This document shows positions 7,005 through 11,479 of a stretch of DNA of 11,479 nucleotides, in pieces (the first letter of the stretch is position 1; each line of letters begins with the position of its first letter). A model generated the notes under the pieces. The model was not told the DNA's origin. It saw only the letters and a list, made by a program, of their open reading frames with translations, and did no database searches. Source of the stretch: JAKPNF01 sp031556275 (GTDB taxonomy: Bacteria > Verrucomicrobiota > Verrucomicrobiia > Opitutales > JAKPNF01). The stretch spans positions 1 to 11,479 of the forward strand of contig JAVBTG010000051.1 in the NCBI GenBank assembly GCA_031556275.1, read 5' to 3'. The translations under genes and the position numbers were made by a program.

Positions 7005-8288
7005 CTATTTTGCTTTCGCCGCGCTGGCCTTTTGAAGGCGGGCCTGCACCAAATTCGGATCGGGGCGGAATATCACCTGTTTGGTCAGCGAGCCGGGCGA
7101 AACGAGCTTTCCCGCCAGAATGTCGTCCTCCGTGAAGCGGGCCATGAGAATTTCACCCACCCGGTCGCGCTCGCGGTCGTAGGAAATGACGATGCTGCCG
7201 TCGGGATTCTGGAAACCGTCGGGATACGTCACGCTATAGCGCTCGTCCAACATCAGGCCGCCCTTCCATGTCTTGCCGTCGTCGTCGGAAAGGTAGGCGG
7301 TGAGTTCGGCGCGCGTGTTTCCGTTCTGTTTGGGGGGCACGCGATCAATGCGGTTCCCGTTTTTCACCAGCAGCAAATTGCCGGATTGCAGCCTGCGGAT
7401 GAAATGGCGCGAGGACGTGTTGGCGATGCCGGAGAACTGCGGCTCGCTCCATGTGCGCGCGCCGTCGGTCGAAAAACTCTCCCAAATGCCCTGTTTGGTG
7501 CGGGCGCTCATCCATAAACTGCCGTCTTTGCGCTCCACGATCATCGACTCGTCAAACTGCGGGTTGGGGAAATACACGCGCCCGCGGCGCTCCCACGTTT
7601 TGCCCTGGTCGGAGGAGACCAGGACATTGCTGCCACGGTCCGCCGCGAGGTCGGGGAACATCTCGTTGCCCCAATGCCACAGCACGTCGATCAGCGCCCA
7701 TTCGCCGTTGGAAAGCACGGTCGGTTTCTGCAGGGCCACCCCGTGCCACAGGCGGACGGGAGTGGACCATGTCGGGTTTTCGGCGTCGGGATTTTCGGTG
7801 TAGCTCGCCCAAAGCCCGGCGCGACCGTCATAGTACCCCATGGATTGGCAGAAAAACACCCACAGCCGTCCCAACGGGTCCGTCCAAAGGTTTGCCACCA
7901 CGGCGGCGCGCGGAAACGGCAGCGTGTTGTCATGCGGGTCGATCACCACCCTCGGGGCCGACCATGTTTTGCCCTCGTCGTCGCTGCTGGCCAGCACGAC
8001 AAACGCCTTTTCGTTGTCTCCGCCGCCAAACCAGCACGCCCAAAAACGCCCGCCGGGCGTGCGCTCGATGCCGGCGGTCATGCCGTAATCGAGCGTCCGG
8101 GCGTTGTATCTGTCCTGCGGGGCGGTGTTGATGACCGGTGTCTGCAATGCCGGCGCCGTATGCTCGCGCTTCATTTTCTTGGGGCGCGCCACCGAGGGCG
8201 ATTCGGGCGTCGTGTAAGTGGTCTGCCCGAAAAGAAGCGTGCAGGCGGAAGCGATGACAAAGAGCGGCAGTGAGACGAAAAGGCGCAT
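7005..8288 (-). CDS. Secreted BNR/Asp-box (sialidase superfamily) protein
   Basis: This is a 427-aa exported protein with a six-bladed beta-propeller pattern. Four Asp-box repeats (S/T-x-D-x-G-x-T-W) are visible: SSDDEGKTW (101-109), SSDQGKTW (225-232), STDGARTW (273-280) and SDDDGKTW (334-341). This is the layout of the BNR_2 group often named exo-alpha-sialidase. However, the N-terminal arginine motif (F/Y)RIP of true GH33 sialidases is not seen. The equivalent region reads DYGMTAGIERTPGGRFWACW, so the substrate may not be sialic acid. The signal peptide is MRLFVSLPLFVIASACTLLF. The frame is open upstream to 8414, but the Met at 8288 is chosen because it begins the signal peptide and because longer versions would run through the terminator hairpin at 8338-8377. 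The sequence before the start is a long A/T-rich tract without Shine-Dalgarno; a TTGATA/TATTTT pair at 8319-8324/8297-8302 could be a promoter, which would leave almost no leader. Confidence 0.85.
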   Translation of the reverse strand: MRLFVSLPLFVIASACTLLFGQTTYTTPESPSVARPKKMKREHTAPALQTPVINTAPQDRYNARTLDYGMTAGIERTPGGRFWACWFGGGDNEKAFVVLASSDDEGKTWSAPRVVIDPHDNTLPFPRAAVVANLWTDPLGRLWVFFCQSMGYYDGRAGLWASYTENPDAENPTWSTPVRLWHGVALQKPTVLSNGEWALIDVLWHWGNEMFPDLAADRGSNVLVSSDQGKTWERRGRVYFPNPQFDESMIVERKDGSLWMSARTKQGIWESFSTDGARTWSEPQFSGIANTSSRHFIRRLQSGNLLLVKNGNRIDRVPPKQNGNTRAELTAYLSDDDGKTWKGGLMLDERYSVTYPDGFQNPDGSIVISYDRERDRVGEILMARFTEDDILAGKLVSPGSLTKQVIFRPDPNLVQARLQKASAAKAK

Positions 8289-8337
8289 GGCTGACAAAAA
8301 TATGAAATAGTTAAAAAATATCAAAAAAATCAAGCGC

Positions 8338-8377
8338 GGTCTTCGGGGACGCAGCAAGGGGGACGTCCCCGAAGACC
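8338..8377 (-). terminator. Hairpin terminator or attenuator after the PEP-CTERM gene
   Basis: GGTCTTCGGGGACG (8338-8351) and CGTCCCCGAAGACC (8364-8377) are perfect 14-base inverted arms around a 12-base loop. On the minus strand the hairpin starts about 18 bases after the PEP-CTERM stop codon. It is followed, after eight bases, by seven T and later by another six T (8313-8330 on the plus strand are A-rich). This is probably an intrinsic terminator, perhaps partial, or a 3' stabiliser that lets the first gene be expressed above the distal genes. Confidence 0.75.
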
Positions 8378-8394
8378 CGCTTTGCCCGCACCGC

Positions 8395-9114
8395 TTATTT
8401 GCGACGGCGGACAATCACTCCCACAAGGACGAGCGCACCCAACAACACCGCCGCATGCGCCGCTTCGGGAACGGGAGTGTAGGTGACCTTGAACCCGTCA
8501 ACGGCGATATAGTTCGTGCCGGCACCTTGTATTTGGACATAGCCGCCCATGCTTTGGCCGAGCACAAGCGTGCCGTTCTCGGTCAGCGTGTTTTCGTCGA
8601 TATCAAAGGTGAATGTCCACTCGACCCACTCGCCGGCGTTGGGGATGGCGCTCGTGTCCTTCGCCGTGCTATAGATTCGGTCACCGCTGGGCGCGCCCGA
8701 CATGATGCTCAGGTAGGCGATCAGACCCGAGCTGCTGAACTGAACACCATCCTGCGAGCTCAAGCCGAGATACATCGTCACCTCGTAAGTCCCGGCCAAA
8801 AACTTGTAGTCGTTGCTCCCGCCGAAAACGGCTTTCCCCTCATCCGTGAAGTTCGATTCCGTGAAAGACTTCTGATATCGTTGCCACGCCGGGGTATTCC
8901 AAATATTGTAGTAATTTGCCCCGATTTGCGGGGTCAATCCGCCCTGGGTGGCGCTCCAAAAGCCGCCCGTATTTGCAACAGCCGTCCATGCGATGTTGGC
9001 GTTATAGCCATCAAAGAGATCCTCTACGATGACTATCGGCGAAGCCGCCTGGATGTTGGACAACAAAGCCGCGGTCAGCGCGGCGTAGGCCATGAGTCGT
9101 TTCATTGTTTTCAT
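8395..9114 (-). CDS. PEP-CTERM anchored exported protein
   Basis: This is a 239-aa protein of unknown specific function with both ends of an exosortase substrate. The N-terminal signal peptide (MKTMKRLMAYAALTAALL, cleavage near QAA at 22-24) brings it to the periplasm. The C-terminus carries VPEAA (215-219), a hydrophobic stretch (221-235) and the basic tail RRRK (236-239). PEP-CTERM tails are recognised by exosortase (EpsH/XrtA type), which removes the tail during surface export; no exosortase gene is in the window. The middle is rich in Gly, Ser, Thr and aromatic residues with beta-strand alternation (for example WVEWTFTFDID at 163-173 and YIAVDGFKVTY at 202-212), like a beta-sandwich or carbohydrate-binding module. 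It is the first gene of the minus-strand run, with a candidate LacI operator 32 bases upstream of its start. The start could also be Met4 (9105). No Shine-Dalgarno is visible. Confidence 0.85.
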   Translation of the reverse strand: MKTMKRLMAYAALTAALLSNIQAASPIVIVEDLFDGYNANIAWTAVANTGGFWSATQGGLTPQIGANYYNIWNTPAWQRYQKSFTESNFTDEGKAVFGGSNDYKFLAGTYEVTMYLGLSSQDGVQFSSSGLIAYLSIMSGAPSGDRIYSTAKDTSAIPNAGEWVEWTFTFDIDENTLTENGTLVLGQSMGGYVQIQGAGTNYIAVDGFKVTYTPVPEAAHAAVLLGALVLVGVIVRRRK

Positions 9115-9145
9115 TGGGGTTATAGTGAGGTTTTCTGAACAATTA

Positions 9146-9160
9146 GTAAAACAGTTTTAC
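9146..9160. promoter_or_regulatory. Candidate LacI-family operator O1 (perfect palindrome)
   Basis: GTAAAACAGTTTTAC is a perfect palindrome with seven-base arms about a single central base. It lies 32 bases upstream of the PEP-CTERM start. It would fall just after the transcription start of the nearer promoter candidate (TTGACT/CATAAG), a classic repressor position. The divergent LacI-family gene is the natural binding partner. Binding is inference from position, symmetry and the related sites at 9336-9350 and 10502-10516. Confidence 0.6.
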
Positions 9161-9172
9161 AACGATACTTTT

Positions 9173-9235
9173 CTTATGATGCGAAATGTAAAATAAGAGT
9201 CAATAAAATAATAGAGCAAACTTCTAATCCGGCAA
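9173..9235 (-). promoter_or_regulatory. Candidate promoter region for the minus-strand gene run
   Basis: Two sigma-70-like pairs read on the minus strand. The nearer has TTGACT (complement of 9198-9203) and CATAAG (complement of 9173-9178) with a 19-base spacer; transcripts would start about 9165, just upstream of the palindrome. The farther has TTGCCG (complement of 9230-9235) and TATTAT (complement of 9208-9213) with a 16-base spacer. The -10 of the second is the better match, while the first fits better with the operator position. Confidence 0.4.
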
Positions 9236-9315
9236 TATCAGCAGCTTACAGATAAAAAAATCAATGCGTCTCCGGATGCGGGATCGCAAAAAACCATGCT
9301 TCTTTCAAAAAGAAA

Positions 9316-9375
9316 GCCGCCGTCGCCGCCGCGCAAAAAAACACTTTTACATGCATCCCCGAAGGCGATGGCGGC
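9316..9375 (+). promoter_or_regulatory. Long-range stem in the lacI leader
   Basis: GCCGCCGTCGCC (9316-9327) can pair with GGCGATGGCGGC (9364-9375) over 12 bases with a single G-U wobble that works only in plus-strand RNA. The 36-base loop (9328-9363) holds the operator-like site 9336-9350. It could be a structured leader if lacI transcription starts upstream. No T-run follows, so it is not a terminator. Confidence 0.35.
9336..9350. promoter_or_regulatory. Candidate LacI-family operator O2 (imperfect)
   Basis: AAAAAACACTTTTAC matches the perfect palindrome at 9146-9160 in 12 of 15 positions and keeps the right half-site TTTTAC. It lies 153 bases upstream of the lacI start codon, so it could serve autoregulation or looping with the first site 190 bases away. 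The left half is a plain A-run, so chance similarity is possible. Confidence 0.35.
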
Positions 9376-9489
9376 GTTCCCCGCAAAACGGAGGAAAACA
9401 CAAAATAACCGCAACGATCCTTTGATCGCAAAAAGCAAAACGCGTGTTCTATCTTGACCCGAATGAACATTTGGCTTCTTTTCTAAGGG

Positions 9490-9494
9490 AAGGA
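9490..9494 (+). promoter_or_regulatory. Ribosome binding site of lacI-family gene
   Basis: AAGGA, within the purine run AAGGGAAGGA (9485-9494), ends nine bases before the ATG at 9504. It fixes the start there rather than at the in-frame ATG at 9444. It is the clearest Shine-Dalgarno in the window; most other genes here lack one. Confidence 0.75.
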
Positions 9495-9503
9495 CACGCC
9501 CGC

Positions 9504-10451
9504 ATGAATATTTACGACATCGCCAAAGCCGCCAAGGTTTCCCCCGCGACCGTCAGCCGCGTGATCAACGGCAAGGACAGGGTTAAGGCCGAGACGCGTC
9601 AGCGCATTCTGGAGGTGGCCCGCCGCCACGGTTTCCAGCCGCAGGTCATGCGCCACATCCCGACGATCGGCATCGCCTCGGACCCCTATTTCTCCGACCG
9701 TATCGCGGGCTATTCGGCGACGATCACGTCCTATCTCTCCTTCGCGCTCACCCGCGCCGGCATGAACATCGTGCTGCCCGAAAGCCCGCTCGACGAACTG
9801 CCGGACGCCTTTTTGAATGGAATGATCGTGGTGACGCACAGCCCCGAGATCGAGCGGGTCATCCGCCCGATCGAGAAGCATGTGCCGACCGTCCACCTCG
9901 ACCTTTTCGCGGACACGCGCCAACGGCACGCCATCGTTTCGGACCACGAGCAGGCGGGCTATTTGGCGGCCGAGTATTTTCTCAGGCACGGTCGCCGGCG
10001 CCTGGCTTTTCTTTCCAGCAACGAAGTCCCCTACCAAATTCGCCTCAAGGGATATCTGCGCGCGATGAAGGCCCGCCGCCACACCCCGGACAAGCGGCTC
10101 TTGCTCCTGTCGAAACCGCAAGACTCGCTGTTTGACGGGCTCAAGCGCATCGTGCGCGCGGGTGCCGACGCCGTTTACGTCCCCGGCGCGAGCTTCCAGG
10201 GGATGGAGGCGCTGCACCTGCTCCAATACGTGCTTCAGGTTCCCGTGCCCGCGCAGATCGCGGTGATCGGCGGCGAAAACGAGCACGTCTCGGCCTTCAC
10301 CACGCCGCCCATGACCGCGATCAGCGAGCCCCTGCGCAAAATGGCCGAGGAAAGCGTGCAGATGCTCAAGGGGCTGATGGCGAACCCCTCCGCCAAACCG
10401 CTGAAAAAAACACTCCCCGTCAAGCTGATCCAGCGCGCCTCAGGGGGCTGA
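9504..10451 (+). CDS. LacI-family transcriptional regulator with short hinge
   Basis: This is a 315-aa LacI/GalR-type regulator. Residues 2-46 form the DNA-binding domain: IYDIAKAAKVSPATVSRVIN (3-22) is the family helix-turn-helix, followed by RVKAETRQRILEVARRHGFQP. The periplasmic-binding-protein-like effector domain runs from about 53 (PTIGIASDPYFSD) to 313. It has the usual FLRHGRRRLAFLSS block (159-172) and the DxVYVPGAS and IAVIGGENE strands (222-230, 252-260). In place of the normal hinge YxPxxxARSLRxG, only QPQVMRHIP (45-53) is present. The hinge is about six residues short and lacks the ARxL motif whose leucine opens the DNA minor groove in classical members. It lies divergent to the sugar locus, so it probably represses (or activates) that locus in response to a sugar. 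The start at 9504 is set by the Shine-Dalgarno at 9490-9494; the frame is open back to 9444. Confidence 0.94.
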   Translation: MNIYDIAKAAKVSPATVSRVINGKDRVKAETRQRILEVARRHGFQPQVMRHIPTIGIASDPYFSDRIAGYSATITSYLSFALTRAGMNIVLPESPLDELPDAFLNGMIVVTHSPEIERVIRPIEKHVPTVHLDLFADTRQRHAIVSDHEQAGYLAAEYFLRHGRRRLAFLSSNEVPYQIRLKGYLRAMKARRHTPDKRLLLLSKPQDSLFDGLKRIVRAGADAVYVPGASFQGMEALHLLQYVLQVPVPAQIAVIGGENEHVSAFTTPPMTAISEPLRKMAEESVQMLKGLMANPSAKPLKKTLPVKLIQRASGG

Positions 10452-10475
10452 CGCGGGCGGGCGTCGGTCGTTTTT
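10450..10475 (+). terminator. Possible weak terminator after lacI
   Basis: GACGC (10450-10454) can pair with GCGTC (10461-10465) around GGGCGG, and TTTTT follows at 10471-10475. The stem is only five base pairs, the T-run is five bases away and the hairpin overlaps the lacI stop codon, so termination would be inefficient. Confidence 0.35.
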
Positions 10476-10477
10476 AT

Positions 10478-10506
10478 TTGACAACACGGCCCGGCATCGG
10501 AATAAA
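10478..10506 (+). promoter_or_regulatory. Candidate promoter of the last gene
   Basis: A perfect -35 consensus TTGACA (10478-10483) is followed after 17 bases by AATAAA (10501-10506); TAAAAC at 10503 is an alternative. The -10 is weak and overlaps the operator-like site at 10502-10516, which fits a regulated promoter separate from lacI. Confidence 0.45.
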
Positions 10507-10516
10507 ACTCTTTTAC
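10502..10516. promoter_or_regulatory. Candidate LacI-family operator O3 (imperfect)
   Basis: ATAAAACTCTTTTAC matches the perfect palindrome at 9146-9160 in 12 of 15 positions and keeps both TAAAAC and TTTTAC halves. It overlaps the -10 region of the TTGACA promoter and ends 15 bases before the ATG at 10532, a position where bound repressor would block initiation. It would place the last gene in the same regulon as the minus-strand run. Confidence 0.45.
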
Positions 10517-10531
10517 TTTTTTGCCTTCCGG

Positions 10532-11422
10532 ATGAAAATTCAAGCACACATCGCCCTGCTCTGCGCCCTATGCGGCGGCGCGCTATTTTCGGCGCCGGTC
10601 GACTACGCGTCCGAGCCTACCTTCAAATGGGTGCCGACGCGTTCGAAAAAGGGCAATTGGTGCGACGTGAAAAATTGGCAGCCGCAAAAAATCCCCTCGG
10701 GCAAGGTGGTCGTCTTTTGCGCCGTCCCCGGAACGGTCGCGGTGATCGACAAAACCGTCCCCGAGCTTTCGCGCGTCATAGTCGGCTCCACCGGCTCCGC
10801 TCCCGTGCTGCTCATTGAGAAAGGCGCCGAATTGCGGCTGACATCCACGCTGCGCGCGGGCGTCCACGAGGACAATTCTTCCGGCGCCATCGAGATGACC
10901 GGGGGCCTGGTGGAGGTCAAGGGAAAATGGTCGGTGCTGCAAGTCGGCCGCACGCTGACCAATTCCACGCAGGGCGTCATGACTATGTCCGGCGGATTGC
11001 TTCGCGGCGTGCTGGTCGTGGGCAGCCCCCCCACCGTGACGGCGTCCGGAAAACTTCTGATGAAGGGCTCCGAGGCGAAAATCGCCGACTATCCGGGCGT
11101 TGGGTCCACGCTGCTGCTCGATCACAGCGGCGAGATCGCCTTTGTGCTCGACGCGAACGGCGGCGCGAGGATCGACTACCCCGACCGTGTTTTTGAGATA
11201 AAAAAAGGCGCGCGCGTGAGCGTCGACGCCTCCGCCTATCAGGGGAAAACGGGGCGAATCACGCTGATGACGGCCGCGCGCTTTCAGGGGCGTAGCGTGC
11301 TGGAGATGCTCGTCACCGGGCATCCCGCGCAGGGCAGCGCCGAGATAGGCATCGACGACTCATCCAAACCGCAGACGCTGTACGTGCGCATATCGGGGCA
11401 AAAGCCGAAAACGGCCCCCTGA
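10532..11422 (+). CDS. Exported beta-helix/autotransporter-like repeat protein
   Basis: This is a 296-aa secreted protein of unknown exact function. It has a signal peptide, MKIQAHIALLCALCGGALFS, with cleavage likely after A21. The N-terminal segment FKWVPTRSKKGNWCDVKNWQ (31-50) is the W-x(n)-GNW-x-D-x-x-NW pattern that opens many large exported beta-strand repeat proteins of Verrucomicrobia and Planctomycetes. The body has the short glycine-rich turns of a parallel beta-helix: EMTGGLVEVKG (121-131), TMSGGLLRGVLVVGS (151-165) and ASGKLLMKGS (171-180). It is short for this class and has neither a PEP-CTERM tail nor an autotransporter barrel, so it may be released or held in the periplasm. The start at 10532 is chosen for its signal peptide; the frame is open back to 10478, inside the promoter. 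No Shine-Dalgarno is visible. It follows lacI by 80 bases with its own promoter candidate. Confidence 0.75.
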   Translation: MKIQAHIALLCALCGGALFSAPVDYASEPTFKWVPTRSKKGNWCDVKNWQPQKIPSGKVVVFCAVPGTVAVIDKTVPELSRVIVGSTGSAPVLLIEKGAELRLTSTLRAGVHEDNSSGAIEMTGGLVEVKGKWSVLQVGRTLTNSTQGVMTMSGGLLRGVLVVGSPPTVTASGKLLMKGSEAKIADYPGVGSTLLLDHSGEIAFVLDANGGARIDYPDRVFEIKKGARVSVDASAYQGKTGRITLMTAARFQGRSVLEMLVTGHPAQGSAEIGIDDSSKPQTLYVRISGQKPKTAP

Positions 11423-11479
11423 TGCGCGCCGGACAGATGACGTTATCCCATTTTCCCCAAAATATCCCAAACCCCCCCA

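Larger units (their letters stand above)
9115..9503. other. Divergent regulatory region between PEP-CTERM gene and lacI
   Basis: This 389-base region between two divergent genes has no convincing ORF and is more A/T-rich than the genes, especially at 9131-9250. It holds a minus-strand promoter candidate, two operator-like palindromes, a long-range stem in the lacI leader and the lacI ribosome binding site, each listed separately. A small hairpin, CGATC (9415-9419) with GATCG (9424-9428), lies close to the lacI start. No good sigma-70 promoter for lacI could be singled out. Confidence 0.7.

Noticed and set aside
9115..9503. Riboswitch upstream of lacI or the PEP-CTERM gene
   Set aside because: No conserved riboswitch core was recognised. 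The single long stem and the palindromes are better explained as leader structure and operators.
9483..10286. Minus-strand open frame (267 codons) opposite the LacI gene
   Set aside because: It is antisense to a clear LacI-family gene with a strong ribosome site, and shows no recognisable domain.
10583..11323. Minus-strand open frame (246 codons) opposite the last gene
   Set aside because: Its low-complexity Gly/His/Arg composition has no start signal, while the plus strand has a signal peptide and a family motif.
1..11479. CRISPR array or insertion sequence
   Set aside because: No regularly spaced repeats, transposase motifs or terminal inverted repeats with target duplications were seen.

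Overview
The window looks like a carbohydrate-utilisation locus from a Gram-negative bacterium of the Planctomycetes-Verrucomicrobia-Chlamydiae group, most likely Verrucomicrobiota (Opitutales-like). The evidence is the combination of a PEP-CTERM anchored exported protein, a stand-alone type IV-pilin-like protein with an H-X9-D tail motif, exported beta-helix-type proteins, a LacI-family regulator, a moderately high G+C content, and mostly weak or absent Shine-Dalgarno sequences. This assignment is inference; no taxonomic marker is present.

Layout. Positions 1-165 (minus) hold the N-terminus of a nitroreductase-family protein that runs off the left edge. A tRNA-Tyr(GTA) lies at 341-427 (plus) and is followed by a perfect hairpin terminator at 465-500. 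The stretch 504-952 has no convincing gene, only a possible helix-turn-helix ORF remnant and an inverted repeat. A hairpin at 953-981 probably ends the long minus-strand gene run.

From 9114 down to 1057 six genes all point to the minus strand. In transcription order they are: a PEP-CTERM exported protein, a secreted BNR/Asp-box (sialidase-superfamily) protein, a pseudopilin-like protein, a GPH-type sugar:cation symporter, a secreted clan GH-A glycoside hydrolase (GH51/GH44-like) and a cytoplasmic GH42 beta-galactosidase. The last three are tightly packed and look like one operon. A strong hairpin with a T-run separates the PEP-CTERM gene from the rest. Divergently, on the plus strand, lie a LacI-family regulator (9504-10451) and an exported protein of autotransporter-like/beta-helix type (10532-11422).

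Model. Exported hydrolases trim a galactose- (and perhaps arabinose-) containing glycan outside the cytoplasm, the GPH symporter imports the oligosaccharide or glycoside, and GH42 cleaves the beta-galactosidic bond inside. The LacI protein is the obvious local regulator. A perfect 15-nt palindrome (GTAAAACAGTTTTAC, 9146-9160) lies upstream of the PEP-CTERM gene. Two 12/15 variants lie upstream of lacI (9336-9350) and of the last gene (10502-10516). Together they form a candidate operator set that would tie both divergent arms into one regulon. The regulator is unusual in lacking the normal LacI hinge-helix sequence.
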